Shown here: positions 41,265 to 50,737 of the stretch, in pieces
How the letters are laid out: each line of letters begins with the position of its first letter
Numbering within the stretch: the stretch's first letter is position 1
NCBI RefSeq assembly: GCF_026241895.1
Contig: NZ_JAPJIV010000016.1
Coordinates: 1 to 64,000, forward strand
Direction: 5' to 3'
Origin: Pseudomonas sp. RIT-562
GTDB lineage: Bacteria > Pseudomonadota > Gammaproteobacteria > Pseudomonadales > Pseudomonadaceae
Length of the DNA: 64,000 bases
The notes under the pieces: generated by a model
Database searches by the model: none
Told to the model about the DNA's origin: nothing
What the model saw: the letters and a program-made list of their open reading frames with translations, nothing else
Position numbers and translations under genes: made by a program

Positions 41265-42767
41265 ATGATCGCGAGTCGTCTCCCTCAAGTATCAGGCAAG
41301 ACCGGCCGACCGGAACTCATGGTGATCCTCGGCAGCACCCTGACGGTCATCGCGATTCTGGGCATTGTCACCTTCCTGCTGATCCGCGAGCATGCCGGAG
41401 CCAAGGAGGCCGCCACCCGCAGCGCGACCACCATTGCACAACTGATCGATGCCGATGTGCTGCGCACCGTCGAGCTTTATGACATGACCCTGCAGGGGCT
41501 GATCTCAGCCGCGCAACGGGACGACCTGCGCCAGGTGTCACCGCAGATTCGCCACCTGGTGCTGTTCGACCGCTCGACCACAGCTCGATTCAAGGGCGAC
41601 ATCCTGCTGCTCAACAAGCATGGCGAGGTACTCGCCGACTCCTCCCTGATCGAGCCCCGACCGGACAATTTCGCCGACCGCGACTACTTCCAGGCTCACG
41701 TCACCAACCCGGGAAGCGGCATGTTCATCAGCCGCCCGTTCAAGCCTCGCTGCGATTGCGAAGACAACAATGAATGGCGTATCAGCTTCAGCCGCCGCAT
41801 TGCCTCGCCGACCGGGGAGTTTCTCGGAGTGGCCGTAGCATCAATGCGCCTGACCTACTTCGATCAGCTGTTCAACAGCCTGTACATAGGCAGCGACAGC
41901 ACGCTGAACATCATCGACGACGCCGGCATCCTGCTGGCGCAGAAGCCCTATCTGGAGCATGACTCGATTGGCAAGAGCTTCGCCAACCGCCCCAACGTCG
42001 TACGCATCCTGCGCGAAGGTACTGGCAGCTTCGAGAGCGTTTCGAGTATTGATGGCCAGCAACGCCTTTATACCTTTTCCCGGGTCGGCAACCTGCCGCT
42101 GACAGTGATCGTGGCGCTTGCCAACAAGGACGTGTTTGCCGCGTGGCGACGCACGGCGTTGGTGATCAGCGGGGCGACAGGCGTGTTGTGCATTGGTTTG
42201 CTGTGGCTTAGCTGGTTGCTGCGCCGGGAACTGCGCTTGCGTCACCTCGCCGAGCAGGAGCTGGCGCAACTGGCCGCTACCGACGCCCTCACCGGGGTCG
42301 CCAACCGTCGCATCCTCGACCTGACCCTGCGCCACGAATGGTTTCGCGCACAACGTTCAGGCCTGCCGCTGTCGGTGCTGATGATTGATGCCGATCACTT
42401 CAAGGCGTTCAATGATCGCCATGGCCATCAAGGCGGTGACGAAGCCTTGCGCACCGTGGCCAAGGTTATCTCGGCCAACGTGCGGCGCCCGGCGGACCTG
42501 GTGGCGCGCTACGGTGGCGAGGAGTTTTCGGTGATCCTGGCGGAAACCGACAGCGCCGGCGCACAGCAGATTGCCGAAAAAATTCGGGCTGCGGTGGAAC
42601 AGTTGCCACGGGTGGAGGGAGACGAGCAGCCGATGACCGTCAGTATCGGTATCAGCACCTGGACCACCCAGACGGATGCGACCCTGGAGCAACTGCTGTT
42701 TGCGGCAGACAAGGCGCTGTATCAGGCCAAGGAGCGAGGGCGAAATCGGGTGGTTGCAGCACCTTAA
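41265..42767 (+). CDS. Membrane diguanylate cyclase with periplasmic Cache sensor
   Basis: 500 residues. A membrane helix at about 20-42 precedes a periplasmic dCache-like sensor to about 295 (DGDILLLNKHGEVLADSSLI-like, FADRDYFQAHV, GTGSFESVSSIDGQQRLYTFSRV) and a second helix near 300-320. GGDEF domain: active site GGEEF at 417-421 and inhibitory I-site RPAD at 408-411, so it likely makes c-di-GMP with product feedback. The sensor carries an odd CDCE (C163, C165) in RPFKPRCDCEDNNEW. It is a single gene with a shared terminator behind it. Confidence 0.93.
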   Translation: MIASRLPQVSGKTGRPELMVILGSTLTVIAILGIVTFLLIREHAGAKEAATRSATTIAQLIDADVLRTVELYDMTLQGLISAAQRDDLRQVSPQIRHLVLFDRSTTARFKGDILLLNKHGEVLADSSLIEPRPDNFADRDYFQAHVTNPGSGMFISRPFKPRCDCEDNNEWRISFSRRIASPTGEFLGVAVASMRLTYFDQLFNSLYIGSDSTLNIIDDAGILLAQKPYLEHDSIGKSFANRPNVVRILREGTGSFESVSSIDGQQRLYTFSRVGNLPLTVIVALANKDVFAAWRRTALVISGATGVLCIGLLWLSWLLRRELRLRHLAEQELAQLAATDALTGVANRRILDLTLRHEWFRAQRSGLPLSVLMIDADHFKAFNDRHGHQGGDEALRTVAKVISANVRRPADLVARYGGEEFSVILAETDSAGAQQIAEKIRAAVEQLPRVEGDEQPMTVSIGISTWTTQTDATLEQLLFAADKALYQAKERGRNRVVAAP

Positions 42768-42771
42768 GCAT

Positions 42772-42801
42772 AAAAAAAGGCCACCCGAAGGCAGCCCTTA
42801 A
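42772..42801. terminator. Terminator between the cyclase gene and lpxC
   Basis: AAGG-GCTGCC / GGTGGC-CCTT stem with a TTCG loop. On the minus strand it ends in seven T, so it ends the mra-lpxC unit. Confidence 0.85.
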
Positions 42802-42820
42802 AAACTAGAGAGGTTTTTAC

Positions 42821-43732
42821 TTACACGGCCGCAACTGGACGCATGTAAGAGATCGGTGCAGTGCTGGCGTCTTCGAAAGTCACGACTTCCCAAGCATCTG
42901 TCTGCTCAATCAACTTGCGCAGCAGCTGGTTGTTCAATGCATGTCCGGACTTGAAGCCCTTGAACTCACCTATCAGGCTATTGCCCAGCAGGTAGAGATC
43001 ACCAATAGCATCGAGGATCTTGTGCTTCACGAATTCGTCTTCATAACGAAGGCCGTCTTCGTTCAGTACACCATCCGCGTCGACCACAATAGCGTTTTCA
43101 ACGCTGCCGCCGAGTGCGAGGTTGTGCTTGCGCAGGTACTCGATATCACTCATGAAACCAAAGGTACGGGCGCGGCTGACTTCTTTTACGAACGAAGTGC
43201 TGGAAAAATCCACGCTTGCACTTTGTGTGCGGTCACGGAAAACCGGGTGATCGAAATCGATCTCGAAACTCACCTTGAATCCTTCGAAAGGGACAAAAGT
43301 GGCGCGCTTGTCGCCGTCTTCCACTGTCACTTCACGCAGGATGCGGATGAATTTCTTGGCGGCGTCCTGTTCTTCCAGGCCAGCCGACTGAATCAGGAAT
43401 ACGAAAGGTCCAGCGCTACCATCCATGATTGGGACTTCGGACGCGGAGAGCTCGACGTAGGCGTTATCGATGCCCAGGCCAGCCATGGCCGAGAGCAAGT
43501 GCTCCACCGTATCCACTTTGGTGTCACCACTGACCAGTGTGGTCGACATCGTGGTTTCACCAACGTTTTCCGCGCGGGCAGGAATCTGCACCACAGGGTC
43601 GAGATCGGCACGACAAAACACAATGCCGGTGTCGATAGGTGCGGGCTTGAGGGTCAGGTATACCTTCTCCCCGGAGTGCAGGCCTACACCTGTGGCACGG
43701 ATAATATTTTTCAGTGTGCGTTGTTTAATCAT
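42821..43732 (-). CDS. lpxC: UDP-3-O-acyl-N-acetylglucosamine deacetylase
   Basis: 303 residues, family length. Zn-dependent deacetylase that commits UDP-acyl-GlcNAc to lipid A. The zinc ligand H78 follows the catalytic E77 in VDTVEHLLSAMAGLG; the second site is the HKxxD motif in FVKHKILDAIGDLYLLG. It is the last gene of the dcw cluster, 112 bp after ftsZ, as in other gamma-proteobacteria, so it probably also has its own promoter in that gap. A terminator is directly behind. Confidence 0.97.
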   Translation of the reverse strand: MIKQRTLKNIIRATGVGLHSGEKVYLTLKPAPIDTGIVFCRADLDPVVQIPARAENVGETTMSTTLVSGDTKVDTVEHLLSAMAGLGIDNAYVELSASEVPIMDGSAGPFVFLIQSAGLEEQDAAKKFIRILREVTVEDGDKRATFVPFEGFKVSFEIDFDHPVFRDRTQSASVDFSSTSFVKEVSRARTFGFMSDIEYLRKHNLALGGSVENAIVVDADGVLNEDGLRYEDEFVKHKILDAIGDLYLLGNSLIGEFKGFKSGHALNNQLLRKLIEQTDAWEVVTFEDASTAPISYMRPVAAV

Positions 43733-43844
43733 GGCTTGGGCCGCTTCAGCGCAAATTGCGAACTGGTATCAACAAAGGCTGGCGATAATAGCAGACCAGA
43801 CCTTTGCTGAACACCAATCACCTTCATAGCCCTGATACATTCCA

Positions 43845-45038
43845 TCAATCGGCCTGACGACGCAGGAAAGCCGGGATGTCCAGGTAGTCCAGGTCATCTT
43901 GCGGATTCATCTTCGCGGCAGTCGCTGCACCGGCCTGGGCCTGGTTGCGCATGACGGTCGGACGGTCCAGATCACGGTAGTTCACGGCAGGAGCTTCCTG
44001 ACGAGCGGACACCTGCTGCTGCGGCTGCGAAGCCACGGAAGTGTGCATGGTGTTGTCGATAACCTTCACAGGCTTCTCGATTTTCGCGCCCAGACCGGTA
44101 GCAACTACAGTCACGTGCAGCTCGTCGCGCATGTCCGGATCGATAACGGTACCGACCTTGACCATGGCGTGTTCGGAAGCGAAGGCTTCGATGATGCTAC
44201 CCACGTCGGAGTACTCACCCAGGGACAGGTCAGGACCGGCAGTGATGTTCACCAGGATGCCGCGTGCACCTTGCAGGTTCACGTCTTCCAGCAACGGGTT
44301 GCGAATGGCCGCTTCGGTGGCCTCGCGTGCACGGTTCGGACCGCTGGCGCAGCCAGTGCCCATCATCGCCATGCCCATTTCGCTCATCACGGTACGAACG
44401 TCGGCAAAGTCGACGTTGATCATGCCCGGACGCTTGATGATATCGGAGATACCGCGAACGGCACCGGCGAGTACATCGTCGGCCTTGGCGAAAGCCGACA
44501 GCAGGCTGGCGTCTTTACCGAGGATGGTCAGCAGCTTCTCGTTGGGAATGGTGATCAACGAGTCAACGCTTTCAGACAGCAGACGGATACCTTCGTCGGC
44601 GATCTGCATACGCTTGCGGCCTTCGAACGGGAACGGACGGGTCACCACCGCAACGGTGAGGATCCCCATTTCCTTGGCCACTTCAGCAATGATCGGCGCA
44701 GCACCGGTACCGGTACCACCGCCCATGCCAGTGGTGATGAACACCATGTTGGTGCCCTGCAGGACTTCGGCAATGCGCTCACGGTCTTCGAGAGCGGCCT
44801 GACGACCTACTTCAGGGTTGGCGCCAGCGCCGAGACCTTTGGTCACGCCGGTGCCCAGTTGCAGGATGGTCCGCGCGCCGATGGATTTCAGCGCCTGGGC
44901 ATCAGTGTTGGCGCAGATGAATTCAACGCCTTCAATGTTGCTCTTGACCATATGGTTGACAGCGTTGCCGCCGCCTCCGCCAACACCGATAACTTTGATG
45001 ACCGGGCTTGCGGGGATGTTGTCTACGAGTTCGAACAT
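43845..45038 (-). CDS. ftsZ: Cell-division tubulin homologue FtsZ
   Basis: 397-residue GTPase that forms the Z ring. GTP-binding: GVGGGGGNA near 18-26 and the tubulin signature GGGTGTG at 106-112. The T7 loop Asp region follows (VDFADVRTVM). A flexible linker leads to the C-terminal peptide LDYLDIPAFLRRQAD that binds FtsA and ZipA. It lies 73 bp after ftsA. Transcription of ftsZ is usually helped by promoters inside ftsQ-ftsA, which I did not map. Confidence 0.98.
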   Translation of the reverse strand: MFELVDNIPASPVIKVIGVGGGGGNAVNHMVKSNIEGVEFICANTDAQALKSIGARTILQLGTGVTKGLGAGANPEVGRQAALEDRERIAEVLQGTNMVFITTGMGGGTGTGAAPIIAEVAKEMGILTVAVVTRPFPFEGRKRMQIADEGIRLLSESVDSLITIPNEKLLTILGKDASLLSAFAKADDVLAGAVRGISDIIKRPGMINVDFADVRTVMSEMGMAMMGTGCASGPNRAREATEAAIRNPLLEDVNLQGARGILVNITAGPDLSLGEYSDVGSIIEAFASEHAMVKVGTVIDPDMRDELHVTVVATGLGAKIEKPVKVIDNTMHTSVASQPQQQVSARQEAPAVNYRDLDRPTVMRNQAQAGAATAAKMNPQDDLDYLDIPAFLRRQAD

Positions 45039-45111
45039 TTTCCCTCTCCTTACATTCTCTAGTTTTTTCGCCTACTGCGTTTGTTGCGGTCCTGCGGTGT
45101 TGCGTAATTCT

Positions 45112-46371
45112 TTAGAAGTTGCCTTGTACCCAGCTCTTGATGCGATCGAGCAAGGCGGGCTTGGCTTCTTCATTGCTGTAGCTGTCACGGCTGCTGATGC
45201 CCGAGAACGAGATCCCGTCGGACTGCTTCTGCAGGCCGTACATCAACAGGCCAACGCCAGTCGAGTAGATCGGGTTACGCACCACGTCATCCAGGCCCTT
45301 GACGCCATGAGGCACGCCCAGGCGGACCGGCATGTGGAAGATTTCCTCGGCCAGTTCGACCGCGCCTTCCATTTTCGAGGTGCCGCCGGTCAGCACGATG
45401 CCGGCCGGGATCAGGTCTTCGTAGCCGCTGCGACGCAGCTCGGCCTGGATCAGCGTGAACAGCTCGTCGTAACGCGGCTCCACCACTTCGGCCAGGGCCT
45501 GGCGGGACAGCTCACGCGGTGGACGGTCGCCAACGCTTGGCACCTTGATGGTTTCGCCAGCACCGGCCAACTTGGCCAGGGCGCAGGCGTAGCGAATCTT
45601 GATTTCTTCGGCGTACTGGGTCGGGGTGCGCAACGCCATGGCGATGTCGTTGGTCACCTGGTCGCCCGCAATCGGGATCACTGCGGTGTGACGGATAGCG
45701 CCTTCGGTGAAGATCGCGATGTCGGTAGTGCCGCCACCGATATCCACCAGGCACACGCCCAGCTCTTTCTCGTCATCGGTCAGCACCGAGTACGCGGAAG
45801 CCAGTTGCTCGAGGATGATGTCGTCGATTTCCAGGCCGCAGCGACGCACGCATTTTTCAATGTTCTGTGCGGCGTTGACGGCGCAGGTGACCACGTGAAC
45901 CTTGGCTTCCAGGCGCACGCCGGACATGCCCAAAGGCTCACGGACGCCTTCCTGGTTATCGATCACGTAATCCTGCGGCAGGGTGTGCAGCACACGCTGG
46001 TCAGCCGGGATCGCCACGGCCTGGGCAGCGTCGAGTACGCGCTCGAGGTCGGCGGAGCTGACTTCGCGATCACGAATCGCCACGATGCCGTGGGAGTTCA
46101 GGCTGCGGATGTGATTGCCCGCCACGCCGACAAATGCCGAGTGGATCCGGCAACCGGCCATCAGCTGCGCTTCTTCGATGGCGCGCTGGATCGATTGCAC
46201 GGTGGACTCGATGTTCACCACCACGCCTTTTTTCAGGCCGCGGGACGGGTGCGTACCGATCCCGACGATTTCCAGCGTGCCATCGTCCGCGACCTCGCCG
46301 ACCAGCGCCACCACCTTGGAAGTGCCGATATCCAGACCGACGATCATTTTGCCGCTTTGCACGTTTGCCAT
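45112..46371 (-). CDS. ftsA: Cell-division actin homologue FtsA
   Basis: 419 residues. Actin-like ATPase that ties FtsZ to the membrane. Phosphate 1 loop MIVGLDIGTSKVVALVGE at the N-terminus, phosphate 2 GVCLVDIGGGTTDIAIF, and adenosine loop GIVLTGGTSKMEG. It ends in the amphipathic membrane-targeting helix PALLDRIKSWVQGNF. Follows ftsQ by 15 bp. Confidence 0.98.
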   Translation of the reverse strand: MANVQSGKMIVGLDIGTSKVVALVGEVADDGTLEIVGIGTHPSRGLKKGVVVNIESTVQSIQRAIEEAQLMAGCRIHSAFVGVAGNHIRSLNSHGIVAIRDREVSSADLERVLDAAQAVAIPADQRVLHTLPQDYVIDNQEGVREPLGMSGVRLEAKVHVVTCAVNAAQNIEKCVRRCGLEIDDIILEQLASAYSVLTDDEKELGVCLVDIGGGTTDIAIFTEGAIRHTAVIPIAGDQVTNDIAMALRTPTQYAEEIKIRYACALAKLAGAGETIKVPSVGDRPPRELSRQALAEVVEPRYDELFTLIQAELRRSGYEDLIPAGIVLTGGTSKMEGAVELAEEIFHMPVRLGVPHGVKGLDDVVRNPIYSTGVGLLMYGLQKQSDGISFSGISSRDSYSNEEAKPALLDRIKSWVQGNF

Positions 46372-46386
46372 GGGTCCTGCCTCTTC

Positions 46387-47256
46387 TTAATTCTTCGCGA
46401 CAGCGGGTTGGGCTGTCGTGGGCGCTACAGGTTCCCGCCAGCCAACAGCGAGGCCGTTGGCGTAGCGCAGATCGATGCGCGCAATGTTCGTAATCTGTTC
46501 TTTTAGCGTCTTGTCATAGATGGCGATAAAACGGCGCATCTTTTCCAACAGGTTGCCGCGTCCCAGCAGCAGCTCGATGCCCGGGCCTGCGCTGCCGGCT
46601 CCAGTGGTCAGGAACCAGCTGCCGCGCTCGCGCAATTCCAGCCGTGCAATCGAGAAGCCCAGCGGCCGGAGCATCTGGCTCAGCACCTGGTACTGCTGCA
46701 TCACCTGCTGCTGGGCCCGTTGTGGGCCGAACAGCTGTGGCAGGTGTTCGTAGTTCGCCAGCTCACGCGGGGTGAACGCCTGGCCCTGGTTGTTGAGCAA
46801 CGACTCATCGCCCCAACGGGCTACCGGCAGTTGCTCTTCCAGCCGAATCACCACCTGGTCCGGCCATACCCGGCGCACTTCGGCGTGGGCAATCCATGGC
46901 ATCTGCTCAAGCTCGGTGCGCATGCTCGCCAGGTCGATGGTGAAGAAGCTCGCCGCCACATAGGGGGCGATCCGCTGTTGCACCGCTTGCTGGCTGATGT
47001 AACTCAGGTCGCCCTGTACGGCGATCTTGGTGATCGGTCGGTCGGCGTAGGGCAGCAGGCGCTGTGCACCTTCGTAAGTACCGAAACCCAGGGCTACCAG
47101 CAGTACCGGCCAGAACAGGGCTTTGAGAAAACCGAAGTTGGCTTTCGGCAGGCGCGCGGACATCGGCTCTTTGGCCACCATTCGGCTTGCACCCCGCGGC
47201 ACCGGCTTGCGGCCGGGCGGTGCGGGAGGCTGATGTCTCAGCTGGGCGCCTTGCAT
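46387..47256 (-). CDS. ftsQ: Cell-division protein FtsQ
   Basis: 289 residues. A ~35-residue cytoplasmic tail and one membrane helix (ALFWPVLLVALGFGTYEGA) precede the POTRA domain (ITKIAVQGDLSYISQQAVQQ) and a beta domain (WPDQVVIRLEEQLPVARWGD). It is the scaffold that brings FtsL/FtsB and FtsW/FtsI to the septum. It starts 4 bp after ddlB. The conserved order ddlB-ftsQ-ftsA-ftsZ confirms the identity. Confidence 0.96.
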   Translation of the reverse strand: MQGAQLRHQPPAPPGRKPVPRGASRMVAKEPMSARLPKANFGFLKALFWPVLLVALGFGTYEGAQRLLPYADRPITKIAVQGDLSYISQQAVQQRIAPYVAASFFTIDLASMRTELEQMPWIAHAEVRRVWPDQVVIRLEEQLPVARWGDESLLNNQGQAFTPRELANYEHLPQLFGPQRAQQQVMQQYQVLSQMLRPLGFSIARLELRERGSWFLTTGAGSAGPGIELLLGRGNLLEKMRRFIAIYDKTLKEQITNIARIDLRYANGLAVGWREPVAPTTAQPAVAKN

Positions 47257-47260
47257 GGTC

Positions 47261-48217
47261 TTAACCTCGCGGCTCTAGGCTGGCGGCCAAAATGGCCAGA
47301 ACCAGTTGCTGGAAATCCAGACCGGCAGCACGGGCCGCCATCGGCACCAGACTGTGATCGGTCATGCCCGGCGCGGTATTGACTTCGAGAAACCAGAACT
47401 GCCCATCGGCGTCCTGCATCACGTCTGCCCTGCCCCAACCGGCGATACCCAGCGCCTCACAGGCTTTCGCCGTGAGGTCGATCAATTCTTTCTCTTTGTT
47501 GCTGTCGAGCCCGCAGGGAATCCGGTACTGGGTATCGGAAGCCACGTACTTGGCGTCGTAGTCGTAGAAGCTGTGAGTCGTGCCCAGGGCAATCGGAGGT
47601 AACACCTGGTCACGCAGGGTGGCGATGGTGAACTCCGGACCTTGAATCCATTGCTCGACCAACACTTGCGAATCGTAGGTACTGGCCGCTTTCCAGGCGT
47701 CGATCAATTCGGACGCGGAGGTCACTTTGGCCATGCCGATACTTGAACCTTCATGGGCCGGTTTGACGATCAAAGGGAAGCCCAGTTCCGTCGCTGCAGA
47801 AATACAATCGGCCTCGCTGCACAGCACTGCATGGCGTGGCGTTGGAATGCCGAGGCTGTGCCACACCTGCTTGGTGCGCAACTTGTCCATGGCCAGCGCC
47901 GAAGCGAGGATGCCACTGCCGGTGTACGGGATGCCCAGGCATTCGAGCAGGCCCTGCATGCTGCCGTCTTCACCGCCACGACCGTGGAGAATGATGAAGG
48001 CGCGGTCGATCTTTTCGTTGAGCAGGCGCTGCAACAAATCATCGCCTACGTCGAGGCCGAACGCATCGACTCCGGCGCTTTGCAGCGCTTCAAGCACGGC
48101 GTTACCCGACTTCAGGGACACCTCGCGTTCGGCGCTCTTGCCACCGAACAGCACGGCCACCCGACCGAAGTCTTTCGGCGCAATGGTGGAAAAGAGGTTG
48201 GCGTATGCAGCGGTCAT
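47261..48217 (-). CDS. ddlB: D-alanine--D-alanine ligase
   Basis: 318 residues. ATP-grasp enzyme that makes D-Ala-D-Ala for peptidoglycan. N-terminal GRVAVLFGGKSAEREVSLKS, ATP-binding LIVKPAHEGSSIGMAKV, and C-terminal metal and substrate residues FWFLEVNTAPGMTDHSLVP. Its start overlaps the murC stop by 4 bp, so it is translationally coupled. Confidence 0.97.
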   Translation of the reverse strand: MTAAYANLFSTIAPKDFGRVAVLFGGKSAEREVSLKSGNAVLEALQSAGVDAFGLDVGDDLLQRLLNEKIDRAFIILHGRGGEDGSMQGLLECLGIPYTGSGILASALAMDKLRTKQVWHSLGIPTPRHAVLCSEADCISAATELGFPLIVKPAHEGSSIGMAKVTSASELIDAWKAASTYDSQVLVEQWIQGPEFTIATLRDQVLPPIALGTTHSFYDYDAKYVASDTQYRIPCGLDSNKEKELIDLTAKACEALGIAGWGRADVMQDADGQFWFLEVNTAPGMTDHSLVPMAARAAGLDFQQLVLAILAASLEPRG

Positions 48218-49674
48218 TTCAACTTCCCCACGCTCGGCGCAGCAACGGCGCCAACGAATAACGGACTTTTCAACAGTTTCGGCGCGAGGCCGCCGATGTC
48301 ACCCGCGCCCTGGCACAGCAGGATGTCGCCGGCACGCAGCAGCGGCTTGACGATCGGCGCGAGGTCCACGCCGCGCTCGATGTAGATCGGGTCCAGCTGG
48401 CCGCGTTGCCGGATGCTGTTGCACAGCTTGCGGCTGTCCGCGCCCGGAATCGGCTCTTCACCGGCGGGGTAGACTTCCATCAGCAGCAGCACGTTGGCAT
48501 CAGCCAGTACATTGACGAAGTCGTCGTACAGGTCACGGGTTCGGCTGTAGCGGTGCGGCTGGTAGACCATCACCAGGCGACGCTCCGGCCAGCCACCGCG
48601 CACGGCCTTGATCACGGCTGCCACTTCGGTCGGGTGATGCCCGTAGTCGTCCACCAGCATTACGTTGCCGCCCTCTACCGGCAGTTCGCCGTAGACCTGG
48701 AAGCGTCGGCCGACGCCCTGGAATCCGGACAGACCCTGGACGATGGCTTCATCGCTGACGCCCTCGTCGGTGGCGATGCAGATGGTCGCCAAGGCGTTCA
48801 GGACGTTGTGGTTGCCCGGCATGTTCACCGAGACATCCAGCGGCTCGCGCTCAGGGCGCAGCACGGTGAAGAAGGTCTGCATGCCTTGCTGGCGCACATT
48901 GATCGCACGCACGTCGCAGTCGTCGCCGAAGCCGTAGGTGACAGTCGGACGTTTTACCAGCGGCAGGATTTCGCGAACCACCGGGTCGTCCAGGCACACC
49001 ACTGCCAGGCCGTAGAACGGCAGGTTGTGGAGGAACTCGACAAAGGTTTTCTTCAGTTTGTTGAAGTCACCGTCGTAGGTCGCCATGTGATCGGCGTCGA
49101 TATTGGTGACCACGGCCACCAGCGGCTGCAAGTGCAGGAAGCTGGCGTCGCTTTCATCGGCTTCGGCGATCAGGTAACGGCTGGTCCCCAGTTGTGCATT
49201 GGTACCCGCTGCATTCAGCCGACCACCAATGACGAACGTCGGGTCCAGGCCGCCAGCGGCGAACACCGAGGCGATCAGGCTGGTGGTGGTGGTTTTGCCG
49301 TGGGTACCGGCGACAGCGATACCGTGACGGTAGCGCATCAGCTCGGCGAGCATTTCAGCGCGCGGCACGACCGGAATACGCCGCTCAAGTGCAGTGGCGA
49401 CTTCCGGGTTGGAGGTGTTCACCGCGCTCGACGTGACCAGTACATCAGCGGTCGCGGCGTTCTCGGCGCGGTGGCCGATGTAGATGTGGGCACCGAAGGA
49501 TTCGAGGCGCTCGGTCACCGGGGAAGCCTTGAGGTCGGAACCGGACACTTCATAGCCCAGATTCAACAACACTTCGGCAATCCCGCACATGCCCACACCG
49601 CCGATACCGACGAAGTGGATGCGACGGATGCGGCGCATTTCCGGATGCGGCATGGCTTTCTGATTCTCAACCAT
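48214..49674 (-). CDS. murC: UDP-N-acetylmuramate--L-alanine ligase
   Basis: 486 residues from ATG 49672-49674, which overlaps the murG stop by 8 bp; the open frame continues upstream only antisense-like inside murG. Mur ligase that adds L-Ala to UDP-MurNAc. N-domain HFVGIGGVGMCGIAEVL, P-loop GTHGKTTTTS, then DDYGHHPTEVAAVIKAVR and YQPHRYSRTRDL of the C-domain. Confidence 0.97.
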   Translation of the reverse strand: MVENQKAMPHPEMRRIRRIHFVGIGGVGMCGIAEVLLNLGYEVSGSDLKASPVTERLESFGAHIYIGHRAENAATADVLVTSSAVNTSNPEVATALERRIPVVPRAEMLAELMRYRHGIAVAGTHGKTTTTSLIASVFAAGGLDPTFVIGGRLNAAGTNAQLGTSRYLIAEADESDASFLHLQPLVAVVTNIDADHMATYDGDFNKLKKTFVEFLHNLPFYGLAVVCLDDPVVREILPLVKRPTVTYGFGDDCDVRAINVRQQGMQTFFTVLRPEREPLDVSVNMPGNHNVLNALATICIATDEGVSDEAIVQGLSGFQGVGRRFQVYGELPVEGGNVMLVDDYGHHPTEVAAVIKAVRGGWPERRLVMVYQPHRYSRTRDLYDDFVNVLADANVLLLMEVYPAGEEPIPGADSRKLCNSIRQRGQLDPIYIERGVDLAPIVKPLLRAGDILLCQGAGDIGGLAPKLLKSPLFVGAVAAPSVGKLK

Positions 49675-50737
49675 GGGCCACCTCCAGGCAGGTATCGACA
49701 ACGTTGCGGGTAGCGTCTGGTTTGGCCAGGCGGCGGGCGGCGGTGGCCATGTCATTGAGTCGTTGCGGTTGCATCAGGACCTCTGTCAGGCGTGCGGCAA
49801 GATCCGCAGCGCCGGTCGTTCTTTGTGGCATCAGGAAGGCAGCGCCTTCACGGGCCAAATAATCGGCGTTGCGGGTCTGGTGATCGTCGATGGCGTGGGG
49901 CAAAGGCACCAGCATCGAGGGCAGACCGGCGGCAGCCAGTTCACTGATGGTCAGCGCGCCTGCGCGGCACACCACCAGGTCGGCCCAGCCATAGGCTTGG
50001 GCCATGTCTTTGATGAAAGGCTGCACCTGCGCCTCGACGCCGGCCGCGCGATAGCGCTCTGCAGTCACTTCATCGTGGTTTTTGCCGGCCTGATGAAACA
50101 CTTCCGGGCGCAGGTCGGCAGCGACTTGGGCCAGGGCTTCAGGCAGCAGTTTGTTCAATGGCTCTGCGCCCAGGCTTCCGCCCAGGACCAGCAGACGCGC
50201 CTTGCGACCGGCCAGGGCCGAGCGCGGTGTTTCGAGGAACAGTTCGCTACGCACCGGGTTGCCGGTGGTACGGCGGCTGTCCGACAGGGTAAAGGTGTCG
50301 GGAAAGGCTTCACACACCCGGGCGGCCAACGGCACCAGCAACCGATTGGCGGTACCGGCGACGGCGTTCTGCTCGTGAACGATCACTGGCACGCCAGCCA
50401 ATTTGGCGGCGACACCGCCAGGACCGGTCACATAGCCACCAAAGCCGACCACGCAGACTGGCTGCAGCTGGCGAATGATCGCCCGCGCCTGCCAGACCGA
50501 TTTGAGCAACATGATCGGCGCCTTGAGCAGCGACAGCTTGCCCTTGCCCCGCAGGCCGCTGGCATGGATGCGGTGCAGTTCGATACCGGCCATCGGCACC
50601 AGTTCGTTCTCGATGCCGCGCGGAGTACCGAGCCAATGCACGGTGTAACCGCGGGCCTGGAACTCGCGAGCACAGGCCAGCGCCGGGAACACGTGGCCAC
50701 CGGTGCCGCCCGCCATGATCAGCACGTTAGCGCCCAT
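49667..50737 (-). CDS. murG: Lipid II synthase MurG (GlcNAc transferase)
   Basis: 356-residue peripheral membrane glycosyltransferase that adds GlcNAc to lipid I. N-terminal MAGGTGGHVFPALACAREFQ loop and GGYVTGPGGVAAKLAG bind diphosphate and lipid. The C-domain has LGGSLGAEPLNKLLPEAL and the donor-binding CRAGALTISELAAAGLPSML. Its start overlaps ftsW by 11 bp. Confidence 0.97.
   Translation of the reverse strand: MGANVLIMAGGTGGHVFPALACAREFQARGYTVHWLGTPRGIENELVPMAGIELHRIHASGLRGKGKLSLLKAPIMLLKSVWQARAIIRQLQPVCVVGFGGYVTGPGGVAAKLAGVPVIVHEQNAVAGTANRLLVPLAARVCEAFPDTFTLSDSRRTTGNPVRSELFLETPRSALAGRKARLLVLGGSLGAEPLNKLLPEALAQVAADLRPEVFHQAGKNHDEVTAERYRAAGVEAQVQPFIKDMAQAYGWADLVVCRAGALTISELAAAGLPSMLVPLPHAIDDHQTRNADYLAREGAAFLMPQRTTGAADLAARLTEVLMQPQRLNDMATAARRLAKPDATRNVVDTCLEVAHG

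Noticed and set aside
44818..46506. A 562-codon plus-strand frame opposite ftsZ and ftsA
   Set aside because: It spans two strongly supported genes on the other strand and has no recognisable motif, signal peptide or ribosome-binding site.
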